Of a stretch of DNA of 64,000 nt, positions 46,351 through 55,213 are shown one piece after another. The DNA comes from Segetibacter aerophilus (GTDB lineage: Bacteria; Bacteroidota; Bacteroidia; Chitinophagales; Chitinophagaceae). The notes under the pieces were generated by a model. It worked only from the letters and a program-made list of their open reading frames with translations, did not search any database and had not been told where the DNA came from. The position numbers were made by a program, and so were the translations under genes. Every line of letters starts with the position of its first letter. The first letter of the stretch is position 1. Where the stretch lies: positions 186,001 through 250,000 of the forward strand of contig NZ_BJYT01000005.1 in NCBI RefSeq assembly GCF_007991655.1, in the 5' to 3' direction.

Positions 46351-48480
46351 CTATTTGCCCTGTTGTTTTAAAACGACCACTGAGCGCCCTTCGACTACAA
46401 TTACTTCACCAGCCTCGAAAGCGCCTTCCTCTGTCGTTATCATACTTTTACTAGTGTCTATTATTTTCGTCCATTGTTTTCCGTATTTCCGGGGTGGAAG
46501 AGTATAATCGAGCCTGTCGTGATAGGCGTTGAAAATGACATAAAAACTATCGTCAATTATTTGCTCGCCTTTAGGTCCAACAGTTCTTATACCATGCCCG
46601 TTTAGATAAACCCCCAGCGACTTTGCGTAGTCGTGCAACCAATTTTCCTGGGTCATCTTGGTGCCTTCAGGCAAGAACCATTCAATGTCTTCCACGTCTC
46701 CCTGCTTGTGCACCGGCTCACCCTGGAACCATCTGCGACGACGAAAAACCGGGTGATTTCTGCGGAAATGAATAATCTTACGAGAAAACTCCAGTAGCTC
46801 TTTATCGGCATTTTCCCAATCAATCCACGAGATTTCGTTGTCCTGGCAATAAGCATTATTGTTTCCTCGCTGAGTTCTACCTAACTCGTCGCCAGCAACG
46901 ATCATAGGAACGCCTTGCGACAAGAACAGCGACGCAAGAAAGTTTCTTTTTTGTTGAAGCCTCAATTCAATAATAGCAGCATTTTCTGTAGGACCTTCCA
47001 CACCACAGTTCCAGGAACGGTTGTGGCTCTCACCATCATTGTTGTCTTCTCCATTAGCCATGTTGTGTTTCTCATTGTAAGAAACAAGGTCATGCAGCGT
47101 GAAGCCGTCATGGGCAGTAATGAAGTTGATGCTCGCTGTAGGTTTGCGATAATCGTTCTGGTACAAATCGGGGCTTCCTGTAAAACGCTGGGCAAATTCA
47201 CCTAGCATACTATCAGCACCGCGCCAATAATCTCTCAGGCAGTCCCGGTATTTACCGTTCCACTCGGCCCATCCCGGAGGGAACTTGCCAACCATGTAAC
47301 CGCCTTCACCAATATCCCAGGGTTCTGCAATCAGTTTCACTTGCGAGATAACCGGGTCTTGGTGGATGATGTCGAAGAACGATCCTAAGCGGTCTACTTC
47401 ATGTAGTTCGCGAGCAAGGGTCGACGCAAGATCAAATCTAAAACCGTCAACGTGCATTTCGAGAATCCAATATCTCAAGCTGTCCATAATTAACCGAAGT
47501 ACATTCGGCATCATTACGTTGAGGGTATTTCCTGTTCCGGTATAGTCCATACAGAAACGTTTATTTTCTGTTAGCCTATAGTAGGAGGCGTTGTCAATAC
47601 CCCGAAAGGAAATGGTTGGGCCCATATGGTTTCCTTCACCGGTATGATTGTAAACCACGTCAAGAATAACTTCAATTCCTGCCTTGTGCAGTTCTTTTAC
47701 CATGGTCTTAAACTCTGCAACCTGCCCACCTTCAGGCCCGCTTCCTGAGTAACGAACATCAGGGGCAAAAAAGCCGATAGAGTTATAGCCCCAATAATTG
47801 CCCAAACCTCTTTCTGCCAAATGCCGGTCAAGTACGAAATGATGAACAGGCATTAGTTCGATTGCTGTTATGCCGAGATCCTTCAAATATTTAATGCAAA
47901 CCGGATGACCGAGGGCAGCGTAGGTTCCTTTTATTTCTTCCGGAATGTCGGGATGAAGCTTTGTAAAACCTTTTACGTGCGTTTCGTAAATAATCGTTTT
48001 ATGATAGGAAATCTTTGGAGGTTTGTCGCCCTCCCAATCGTAGTTTGAGTCTACTACAACTGATTTAGGTACATAGGGTGCGCTATCTGTTTTACTGAAA
48101 CTAAGGTCAGCGTCGGGATGACCCAGCACATAACCAAAGAGCGAGTCGTGCCATGCAATCGTACCTGCAATCGCTTTAGCGTAAGGATCAATTAAAAGTT
48201 TGTTTGCATTATACCTGTGACCGTTTGAGGGGTCGTAAGGGCCATGTACTCTATAACCATACAATTGACCGGGATGGGCGTTGGGCAAATAGATGTGCCA
48301 AATCTGGTGCGTTCTTTCTGTAAGCTCAATCTTTGCAACCTCTTTCTTGTCGTCTCTTTTATTAAATAAGCACAACTCTACACCAGTTGCGTTGTCAGCG
48401 TACAGTGCAAAATTTACTCCTTTTCCATCCCACGTTGCTCCTAATGGGTAGGGGTGACCGGGATAAGATTTTATATCCAT
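46351..48480 (-). CDS. glgX: Glycogen debranching enzyme GlgX
   Basis: A 709-residue GH13 enzyme that hydrolyses alpha-1,6 branches of glycogen. An N-terminal CBM48-like domain (PYPLGATWDGKGVNFALYADNATGVELCLF) precedes the catalytic part with TIIYETHVKGFTKLHPDIP, NYWGYNSIGFFAPDVRY, VILDVVYNHTGEGN, VDGFRFDLASTL (nucleophile), KLIAEPWDIG (acid/base) and FITAHDGFTLHDLVSYN. This set identifies the GlgX/isoamylase-type debrancher. It is the first gene of the block and supplies linear glucans for TreY/TreZ and MalQ. The 402 bases upstream hold no gene on this strand. Confidence 0.95.
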   Translation of the reverse strand: MDIKSYPGHPYPLGATWDGKGVNFALYADNATGVELCLFNKRDDKKEVAKIELTERTHQIWHIYLPNAHPGQLYGYRVHGPYDPSNGHRYNANKLLIDPYAKAIAGTIAWHDSLFGYVLGHPDADLSFSKTDSAPYVPKSVVVDSNYDWEGDKPPKISYHKTIIYETHVKGFTKLHPDIPEEIKGTYAALGHPVCIKYLKDLGITAIELMPVHHFVLDRHLAERGLGNYWGYNSIGFFAPDVRYSGSGPEGGQVAEFKTMVKELHKAGIEVILDVVYNHTGEGNHMGPTISFRGIDNASYYRLTENKRFCMDYTGTGNTLNVMMPNVLRLIMDSLRYWILEMHVDGFRFDLASTLARELHEVDRLGSFFDIIHQDPVISQVKLIAEPWDIGEGGYMVGKFPPGWAEWNGKYRDCLRDYWRGADSMLGEFAQRFTGSPDLYQNDYRKPTASINFITAHDGFTLHDLVSYNEKHNMANGEDNNDGESHNRSWNCGVEGPTENAAIIELRLQQKRNFLASLFLSQGVPMIVAGDELGRTQRGNNNAYCQDNEISWIDWENADKELLEFSRKIIHFRRNHPVFRRRRWFQGEPVHKQGDVEDIEWFLPEGTKMTQENWLHDYAKSLGVYLNGHGIRTVGPKGEQIIDDSFYVIFNAYHDRLDYTLPPRKYGKQWTKIIDTSKSMITTEEGAFEAGEVIVVEGRSVVVLKQQGK

Positions 48481-48882
48481 TAATTTGTTTTTTAATAAGT
48501 TTGGTGAGAAATTTTCCCAACCCCTTAGCAGTGTTGCAAAGAGAAAACCAAACTACCAGGGTTTTATTTATATGATTAACGTTAAAGGAGAGATTTGAGG
48601 TTTTTGGTTCTACATAACAAACAATCCTATAGCGTTTCGCATTACAGTTCAATATCCTTGCCAGCAGAAATAGGAGAGATTCTCTTTTTTACTCCTATCT
48701 AGTTAGAGTTCCTCATTAGCAAAAGGTGAAACTTATTTATCCAACCCCTTTATTGGTGGGATGATGCGATACAAAGATCAAGAATTACCTAAAAAAGAAA
48801 GATCACGATTTGATAAGTACAGGATCAGCTTTAATCCTTTTTACTTACTAAATCGTGATCTTTTATAATCTCGAAACCGTCT
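48481..48882. other. 402-base gap between glgX start and ilvC stop
   Basis: It holds the long ilvC terminator (48798-48863). I find no gene, no repeat copy and no convincing promoter for glgX; the open frames here lack coding features. Confidence 0.5.
48798..48863 (-). terminator. Long multi-tier hairpin terminator after ilvC
   Basis: The outer 13-bp stem (48798-48810 with 48851-48863, AAAGATCACGATT) encloses a second stem AAGTA/TACTT and a third AGGAT/ATCCT, with small internal loops. On the minus strand it starts about 20 bases after the ilvC stop and runs into T-rich DNA. Confidence 0.85.
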
Positions 48883-49977
48883 TTAAATCACGGCTTCTAC
48901 AAATGCTTCCTGGTTTTCTTCGGCGGCAGGTTCCTGGTTTTCGGGTCTCAAACTTCTTACAGTTTTACCGGCACGCCACATTTCACTATCGCGTAATTCA
49001 GCCAATTCTACTTCCAGCTTTTCGCGATAGTCGGGTTTGCTATTGCTTTCAATTGATTTGGCAGCTTCTTTACCTGCTGCAACGCTTTCGTATAAATCTG
49101 TAAATACTGGTAAGGTTGCATCACGAAATTTTTTCCACCAGTCTAATGCACCACGCTGAGCAGTTGTTGAACAGTTAGCGTACATCCAATCCATACCGTT
49201 TTCAGCAACCAGCGGCATCAACGATTGTGTCAACTCTTCAACTGTTTCATTGAATGACTCAGAAGGAGAGTGACCTTTTGATCTCAATACCTGGTATTGT
49301 GCTGCAAAAATTCCCTGGATAGCGCCCATCAAAGTGCCGCGCTCACCTGTAAGATCAGAAAATACCTCTTTTCTAAAATCTGTCTCAAAAAGGTACCCAC
49401 TACCAATAGCGATTCCCAGCGCAACCACTCTTTCGTATGCACGACCTGTTGCATCCTGAAAAATTGCATAGCTGCTATTCAACCCACGTCCCTGTAAAAA
49501 CATTCTGCGAAGAGACGTTCCTGAGCCCTTCGGAGCAACCAGAAAAACGTCTACATCTTTCGGAGGAACGATACCGGTTTGTTCGTTATAAGTAATGCCA
49601 AAGCCGTGAGAAAAATAAAGGGCTTTACCAGGCGTAAGATGTTTTTTAACTGTTGGCCATAATTGAATTTGTGCGGCATCGCTCAAAAGGTAACAGATGA
49701 TCGTTCCACGTTGCAATGCTTCTTCAATGTCAAACAACGTTTCGCCCGGTACAAAACCATCGCTGACTGCTTTGTCCCATGACTTTGAGTTTTTGCGTTG
49801 ACCAACAATTACGTTAACCCCGTTTTCTTTTTGGTTTAAAGCTTGTCCAGGACCTTGAACGCCGTAGCCGATTACTGCTACCACTTCATCTTTCAATACT
49901 TCCTGCGCTTTTGCCAAAGGAAATTCGTCGCGTGTTACTACGTTTTCTTCAACACCGCCAAAATTTAATTTTGCCAT
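48883..49977 (-). CDS. ilvC: Ketol-acid reductoisomerase
   Basis: A 364-residue NADPH enzyme that rearranges and reduces acetolactate and acetohydroxybutyrate in valine and isoleucine synthesis. The cofactor site is VAVIGYGVQGPGQALNQ, followed by GQRKNSKSWDKA; the catalytic domain shows VAPKGSGTSLRR, ETDFRKEVFSDLTGERGTLMGA with the Mg-binding acidic residues, and 'YANCSTTAQRGALDWW'. It differs from the short class I form in the core sequence and has an acidic Glu-rich tail (ENQEPAAEENQEAFVEA). It is the last gene of the ilv/leu block; 147 bases and a repeat copy separate it from the glyoxalase-like gene. Confidence 0.96.
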   Translation of the reverse strand: MAKLNFGGVEENVVTRDEFPLAKAQEVLKDEVVAVIGYGVQGPGQALNQKENGVNVIVGQRKNSKSWDKAVSDGFVPGETLFDIEEALQRGTIICYLLSDAAQIQLWPTVKKHLTPGKALYFSHGFGITYNEQTGIVPPKDVDVFLVAPKGSGTSLRRMFLQGRGLNSSYAIFQDATGRAYERVVALGIAIGSGYLFETDFRKEVFSDLTGERGTLMGAIQGIFAAQYQVLRSKGHSPSESFNETVEELTQSLMPLVAENGMDWMYANCSTTAQRGALDWWKKFRDATLPVFTDLYESVAAGKEAAKSIESNSKPDYREKLEVELAELRDSEMWRAGKTVRSLRPENQEPAAEENQEAFVEAVI

Positions 49978-50034
49978 CGTTTTATTTAGTTTAAAATTCT
50001 GAGTTTAAAGTTTTGTGTTTTATTTCTTTTTTGA

Positions 50035-50082
50035 GCTAACAGTTAACCTTTCTTCATCTTTTGTTGTGTCACTCACTTGTAC
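50035..50082 (-). repeat. Dispersed repeat with hairpin upstream of ilvC, GTGACACAAC type
   Basis: On the minus strand the core GTACAAGTGAGTGACACAAC (50082 to 50063) is followed by AAAAGATG and a short hairpin GTTAA/TTAGC with loop CTG (50035-50047, one G-T pair). It lies on the ilvC coding strand, 58 bases before the start. Confidence 0.65.
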
Positions 50083-50124
50083 TTTTTGTTTTTTCTTCAT
50101 CATCCCAACCTCACCCTCGATGCC

Positions 50125-50490
50125 TTATTCCTTCTTCTCGTTAAAAGATATTTTGTTATGGAATGGGTCAATCACTTCGACTACCCATGATCCATAAAAG
50201 GTTTCTTCTAACCCGGGCTTGTTATACTTGTAATTTTTTTCGATCAGTTGTTGATGGTAGGCTTTTAAATCTTTACACCAGACAAATACTTTTGCTCCCG
50301 GTGTTGCATCCCCATGATGTTCGCTTAAATGCAAAGTCAAACCACCTTTTGCTATTTCCAGATAAATAGGGAAATTTTCTTCAAACCTATGTTCCCAAAT
50401 AATTTCAAAACCTAACCAATCTATGTAAAACTCAACTGCTTTTCTAAAATCGAATATTCTTAAAATTGGTATTGTTTTCTCAACAGTCAT
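50125..50490 (-). CDS. Glyoxalase/bleomycin-resistance-fold protein
   Basis: A 121-residue protein of the vicinal-oxygen-chelate fold. It has two beta-alpha-beta-beta-beta modules: IPILRIFDFRKAVEFYIDWLGFEI, then LTLHLSEHHGDATPGAKVFVWCKDL, and a C-terminal 'VVEVIDPFHNKISFNEK'. The SEHHGD block and the IDPFHNKI end resemble BRP-type proteins. Metal-ligand candidates (His, Glu) are visible, but the substrate or drug bound is unknown. It lies between ilvN and ilvC in the same direction (46 bases after ilvN), so it is probably co-transcribed with branched-chain biosynthesis genes without a clear role there. Confidence 0.82.
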   Translation of the reverse strand: MTVEKTIPILRIFDFRKAVEFYIDWLGFEIIWEHRFEENFPIYLEIAKGGLTLHLSEHHGDATPGAKVFVWCKDLKAYHQQLIEKNYKYNKPGLEETFYGSWVVEVIDPFHNKISFNEKKE

Positions 50491-50536
50491 TAAAGCTTGG
50501 TTTTCTGTCTAATCCTTTCTGTCTCCAGATGGGTCG

Positions 50537-51124
50537 TTACATAGTAAAGAGCTCTTCGCGCTTGCCGAGATATTCATTTTCAACCGCCTCTTCTCCTGGT
50601 TCTGCGGCTTCAAATTCTTTCAGTTTGTCATGGAAGCCACTGCTGGCTTTTATGATTGCAACCCTTGCACTTCTTACAAATTCAATCAAGCCATAAGGAC
50701 TAAGAAAGTCTATCAGCCTTTGAGTTTCTTCACGATGGCCTGTCGTTTCAAATATGGTGTAATCTTTTCTTATAGCAACAGCCCTTGCTCCATATTGACG
50801 GAGCAGCCGTTCTACCTGTACTTTTTCAGCAATCTCGTCCGTGCTCACTTTGTATAGAGCCAGCTCCTGCCATACGATTTCATCGTTTGTATTGTAGTAG
50901 ACCTTTAATACTTCAACCTGCTTTTCTATCTGGCGGGCTACTTTCTTTATAACATCTTCTGTTTCCTGTATCACTAAAGTAAAGCGCGATATGCTTTCAA
51001 ATTCTGAAGGCGAGCTATTAATGCTTTCGATATTAATTTTCCTCCTGGAGAAAATAATAGCAATACGAACCAGTAAACCAACCTGGTTTTCTGTGTAAAC
51101 GGTTATGGTATATTCCTGTTTCAT
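50537..51124 (-). CDS. ilvN: Acetolactate synthase small (regulatory) subunit
   Basis: A 195-residue regulatory subunit of acetohydroxyacid synthase. The ACT domain starts QEYTITVYTENQVGLLVRIAIIFSRRKINIESINSS, where the 'NQVGLL.RI..IFSRR..NI.S' pattern binds valine in the family, and the C-terminal domain follows (AVAIRKDYTIFETTGHREETQRLIDFLSPYGLIEFVRSARVAI). Valine feedback is therefore plausible. A four-helix-bundle gene lies between it and ilvB, which are usually adjacent. The C-terminus has an extra acidic tail. Confidence 0.94.
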   Translation of the reverse strand: MKQEYTITVYTENQVGLLVRIAIIFSRRKINIESINSSPSEFESISRFTLVIQETEDVIKKVARQIEKQVEVLKVYYNTNDEIVWQELALYKVSTDEIAEKVQVERLLRQYGARAVAIRKDYTIFETTGHREETQRLIDFLSPYGLIEFVRSARVAIIKASSGFHDKLKEFEAAEPGEEAVENEYLGKREELFTM

Positions 51125-51169
51125 CTGTTTAAGTAAAAAGTAAAAATTTAAAAGTAAAAAAGGCTTCCG

Positions 51170-51559
51170 CTATTTTTTCGTATTAATAACAATAGAGGCT
51201 ATAATCTTCGAAACTTCGTCGGCTTCTTTGATGAATTTCTCTAATACACTTTTATTTATCTCCATCGTATCTCTAATAAGGCATAACCAATATTTGCTTT
51301 CGTTTGCAGATTTTAGGGCGATGATGTTGAATTTTAAAAAATCATTTTTTGAAGAACCTGCCATGCCTTCGACCAGATTTGCTCCAATTGATGTAACACT
51401 TCTTACTAGCTGATCAAACAGCGAAAAGTATATTCTATCATACTTCTGTTTACCCACAAATAGAACGACTTCTTTCGCAAAGTAATAGGCCCGATGTTTA
51501 ATATTATAGACTACAGAGTCTTCTTGCATTAAAGGCAGTACGACATCTTCTTCGTCCAT
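51170..51559 (-). CDS. Four-helix-bundle (S23/IVS-like) protein
   Basis: A 129-residue all-helical protein of the four-helix-bundle family first described from intervening sequences in 23S rRNA genes. The family pattern is visible: AYYFAKEVVLF, LFDQLVRSVTSIGANLVEGMAGSSKNDFLKFNIIALKSANESKYWL and a final DEVSKIIASIVINTKK. No rRNA gene is nearby, so here it is a free-standing gene. It lies inside the branched-chain operon between ilvB (33 bases) and ilvN (45 bases). Its biochemical role is not established, and its place may simply reflect insertion into a tolerated gap. Confidence 0.88.
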   Translation of the reverse strand: MDEEDVVLPLMQEDSVVYNIKHRAYYFAKEVVLFVGKQKYDRIYFSLFDQLVRSVTSIGANLVEGMAGSSKNDFLKFNIIALKSANESKYWLCLIRDTMEINKSVLEKFIKEADEVSKIIASIVINTKK

Positions 51560-51592
51560 TTTTTAATTTTAATTTTTGCCTTTTAACTTTTG

Positions 51593-53368
51593 CTACGACA
51601 ACCTTATCTCACTCACACTGCATCCCTGTGGTACCATTGGAAATACGTTGTCTTCTTTGCCTACCATTACTTCAAGTAAGTATGAGCCGTCATGGTCGAG
51701 CATGGTTTTAATAGCATTTTGTAAATCTGCCCGAGCCGACACCTTTTGGCCTTCGACGCCATAGCCTTTAGCAACCATTATATAATCGGGGCTCGTGATG
51801 TCAACAAATGAATAGCGTTTGTCATGAAACAGTTGTTGCCATTGTCTTACCATTCCAAGGAATTCATTGTTAAGAATTACAATTTTTACATCCACCTCGG
51901 TTTGCATAATCGTTCCTAGTTCCTGGATAGTCATTTGGATACCGCCGTCACCAATAATAGCAATTACAGTGCGTTCGGGTGCGCCAAATTTTGCACCTAT
52001 AGCAGCTGGCAATCCAAATCCCATTGTACCTGCGCCGCCAGAAGTAATGTTGCTTTTAGACTGGTTGAATTTTGCATAACGACATGTCACCATTTGGTGT
52101 TGACCAACATCAGTCACCATTATGGCATTACCACCAGTCAACTCATTAATAACATTAATCACTTCTCCCATGGTAAGCTTTTCACCTTCGGGGTTTAGTT
52201 CTTTGCGTATTACTGTATCTTCTTCGATTTGTTTATGCTCGTTGAATCTTTGAAGCCACTCCGGGTGTTGTCTTGCTTCTACCAGTTGAGTAAGGATCGG
52301 TAAAGTTTCTTTGCAATCGCCCCAAACACCCACCGTCGACTTTACATTCTTATCAATCTCGGAAGGATCAATATCAAGGTGAACTACTTTAGCCTGTTTT
52401 GCATATTTATCAAGGCGACCAGTGACGCGATCATCGAAGCGCATACCGATAGCGATCAAGACATCACAATCGTTGGTAAGCACATTTGGTCCGTAGTTGC
52501 CATGCATGCCTAGCATTCCTACATTCAAGGGATGGTCAGTCGGGATAGCACTCGCGCCAAGAATTGTCCATGCAGCAGGAATGCCGCTTTTTTCAATAAA
52601 AGCTTTGAACTCTTTTTCAGCTTTACCCAGGATGACGCCTTGACCCCAAAGAACAAATGGTCTCTGGGCTTCGTTTATAAGTTGCGCAGCTTCTTCGATA
52701 AACTCTTTTCTTACAACCGGTTTTGGCCTGTAGCTGCGTATGTGGTCACAACGTTTGTATCCAGAATATGCAAACTTATCCAGCTGCGCATTCTTGGTAA
52801 TGTCTATCAACACGGGCCCGGGACGACCAGTTTTAGCAATGTGAAATGCTTTTGCCAGAACAGTTGGAATCTCTGAGGCATCAGTAACCTGGTAGTTCCA
52901 TTTTGTGATAGGTGTTGTTATGTTTATTACATCCACTTCCTGGAAAGCATCGGTACCTAACAGGTGCGCATACACCTGGCCGGTAATACAAACAAGGGGA
53001 GTACTGTCTATCATCGCATCTGCCAAACCTGTAACCAGGTTGGTGGCACCAGGGCCACTTGTCGCAAAAACGACTCCTACTCGTCCGGAAGCGCGAGCAA
53101 ACCCTTGCGCAGCATGAATACCACCTTGTTCATGACGAACAAGAATGTGTTTTAATTTATCGTGGTAATCGTATAAGGCATCATAAATAGGCATGATAGC
53201 TCCGCCTGGATAACCGAAAATTGTATCGACACCTTCGGCGATAAATGCTTCAAGAACGGCTTGTGAACCACTTAACTTTCCTGGCTCCTTAGCCGGAGCT
53301 TTTGGAGTTGCATCTGGTTTGATCAGTATTTGTTCTTCTATGTCTAGAATCGAATTCACTAAATTCAT
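51593..53368 (-). CDS. ilvB: Acetolactate synthase large (catalytic) subunit
   Basis: A 591-residue thiamine-diphosphate and FAD enzyme that makes acetolactate or acetohydroxybutyrate. A 30-residue leader precedes the N-terminal domain LSGSQAVLEAFIAEGVDTIFGYPGGAIMPIYDALYDY; RHEQGGIHAAQGFARASG, TSGPGATNLVTGLADAM and the C-terminal GDGGIQMTIQELGT (ThDP-binding GDG...N region, with ILNNEFLGMVRQWQ) are all intact. It lies 85 bases after ilvD on the same strand. Confidence 0.96.
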   Translation of the reverse strand: MNLVNSILDIEEQILIKPDATPKAPAKEPGKLSGSQAVLEAFIAEGVDTIFGYPGGAIMPIYDALYDYHDKLKHILVRHEQGGIHAAQGFARASGRVGVVFATSGPGATNLVTGLADAMIDSTPLVCITGQVYAHLLGTDAFQEVDVINITTPITKWNYQVTDASEIPTVLAKAFHIAKTGRPGPVLIDITKNAQLDKFAYSGYKRCDHIRSYRPKPVVRKEFIEEAAQLINEAQRPFVLWGQGVILGKAEKEFKAFIEKSGIPAAWTILGASAIPTDHPLNVGMLGMHGNYGPNVLTNDCDVLIAIGMRFDDRVTGRLDKYAKQAKVVHLDIDPSEIDKNVKSTVGVWGDCKETLPILTQLVEARQHPEWLQRFNEHKQIEEDTVIRKELNPEGEKLTMGEVINVINELTGGNAIMVTDVGQHQMVTCRYAKFNQSKSNITSGGAGTMGFGLPAAIGAKFGAPERTVIAIIGDGGIQMTIQELGTIMQTEVDVKIVILNNEFLGMVRQWQQLFHDKRYSFVDITSPDYIMVAKGYGVEGQKVSARADLQNAIKTMLDHDGSYLLEVMVGKEDNVFPMVPQGCSVSEIRLS

Positions 53369-53453
53369 GCGCTTTTATTTTATGCCTCTCATTGATAAAG
53401 GCCTTAAATAATCTATGTTCAAATAAATCTTTTATTTCTGGTTATACTCACCT

Positions 53454-55136
53454 TTAAGCTTCGTCCGTTACGCATCCATTTGCAGCACTGGTAACGTGCC
53501 TTGCATATTTAAACAATATTCCTTTGGTAGCTTTCAATGCGGGTTGTTGCCAGTTGGCTTTTCTTTCTGCAATGGTCGCTTCGTCTACTTTTAGGTTGAG
53601 GGTATTGTTTATTGCATCAATTTCTATGATGTCATTATCTTTTACAAATGCAATCAGACCACCTTCATGCGCTTCAGGGGTGATGTGACCTACTACAAAA
53701 CCATGCGTACCGCCACTAAATCTTCCGTCAGTTATAAGTGCAACGCTTTTGCCTAAACCGGCACCGATAATAGCACCTGTAGGTTTCAACATTTCCGGCA
53801 TTCCGGGAGCTCCTTTTGGTCCTATGTTTCTGATAACAACTACGTCACCGTGTTTTACTTTACCACTTGAAAGTCCTTCGATCAAATGTTTTTCTCCGTC
53901 GAAGACTCTTGCCGGTCCTTCGAAACGCTCACCTTCTTTACCGCTTATTTTTGCAACACTACCACCTTCGGCAAGGTTGCCATACAGTACTTGCAAATGC
54001 CCTGTCGCTTTCAAAGGCGTTTCAAGAGGCATTATTATTTTCTGTTGTTCAAAGTCAAGATCCGGTGCATCAGCGAGGTTTTCTGCAACTGTTTTTCCGG
54101 TGACAGTTAAACAATCTCCATGAAGCAAACCCTTACTTAATAAGTATTTCATAACGGCAGGCACGCCGCCGTGTTGATGGAGGTCTTCCATCAAGTATTT
54201 ACCGCTCGGTTTAAAATCTGCCAGTACCGGTATTTTATCGCTGATTGTTTGAAAATCATCTTGTGTCAATGGAACATCTACACTCTTAGCCATCGCAATT
54301 AAATGCAATACTGCATTTGTACTACCGCCTAATACCATCACGACTGTAATTGCATTTTCAAATGCTTCACGCGTCATGATATCCCGTGGCTTTATATCTT
54401 TTTCGAGCAATATTTTTATTGCTGCACCAACCGCTTGACACTCTTGCTGTTTTTCAGCACTTAATGCAGGATTGGATGAAGAATTCGGCAAACTCATTCC
54501 CAAAGCTTCAATAGCACTTGCCATTGTGTTTGCCGTATACATACCACCGCAAGCTCCCGCTCCCGGACAAGCACTCTTGATGATGCCTTTAAAATCTGCT
54601 TCGCTAAGGTTGCCGGCAATTTTTTGTCCCAATGCTTCAAACGCACTTACAATATTCAGGTCTTCACCTTTGTAATGTCCTGGCGCTATTGTTCCACCAT
54701 ATAACATGATAGAAGGGCGGTTCAACCTGCCCATTGCAATGATAGAACCGGGCATATTTTTATCACAGCCAGGTATAGCAATGATCGCATCATAATATTG
54801 AGCACCCGCATTAGTTTCGATACTATCTGCTATTAAGTCGCGGCTTACAAGGCTATAACGCATACCATCTGTACCCATACTGATACCATCACTTACCCCG
54901 ATGGTATAAAAACGTAAACCCAACAAATCTTTCGTGTTATTAATATTTTCTCTTACGACCGTAGCAAGGTCGTTTAGGTGCATATTACAAGGATTGCCAT
55001 CCCAACCCATACTTACAATACCGACCTGCGCCTTGTCGAAATCTTCTTCTTTAAATCCTATTGCATACAACATTGCCTGGGCGGCAGGTTGTGTTACGTC
55101 TTGAGTGATGGTCTTACTGTACTTGTTTAATTCCAT
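53454..55136 (-). CDS. ilvD: Dihydroxy-acid dehydratase
   Basis: About 560 residues from the ATG at 55136 ([13 protein letters not shown]); the frame is open 10 residues further, to 55166. This iron-sulfur enzyme dehydrates dihydroxy acids to the 2-oxo acids of valine and isoleucine. Cluster cysteines appear in [22 protein letters not shown] and [31 protein letters not shown] and [20 protein letters not shown] are further family blocks. Length is normal. It is followed by ilvB and preceded by leuB (77 bases) in the same direction. Confidence 0.96.
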   Translation of the reverse strand: MELNKYSKTITQDVTQPAAQAMLYAIGFKEEDFDKAQVGIVSMGWDGNPCNMHLNDLATVVRENINNTKDLLGLRFYTIGVSDGISMGTDGMRYSLVSRDLIADSIETNAGAQYYDAIIAIPGCDKNMPGSIIAMGRLNRPSIMLYGGTIAPGHYKGEDLNIVSAFEALGQKIAGNLSEADFKGIIKSACPGAGACGGMYTANTMASAIEALGMSLPNSSSNPALSAEKQQECQAVGAAIKILLEKDIKPRDIMTREAFENAITVVMVLGGSTNAVLHLIAMAKSVDVPLTQDDFQTISDKIPVLADFKPSGKYLMEDLHQHGGVPAVMKYLLSKGLLHGDCLTVTGKTVAENLADAPDLDFEQQKIIMPLETPLKATGHLQVLYGNLAEGGSVAKISGKEGERFEGPARVFDGEKHLIEGLSSGKVKHGDVVVIRNIGPKGAPGMPEMLKPTGAIIGAGLGKSVALITDGRFSGGTHGFVVGHITPEAHEGGLIAFVKDNDIIEIDAINNTLNLKVDEATIAERKANWQQPALKATKGILFKYARHVTSAANGCVTDEA

Positions 55137-55213
55137 TCTGTAGTATGTTTTGGTTGTGTTACCCATTACCAGTCAACCTGGAACTAGTAAGGGGTAACAA
55201 GCAGCATTGTATA

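Noticed and set aside
51170-51559. Intervening sequence of a 23S rRNA gene
   Set aside because: The protein family fits, but no rRNA sequence flanks it; it is embedded among ilv genes.
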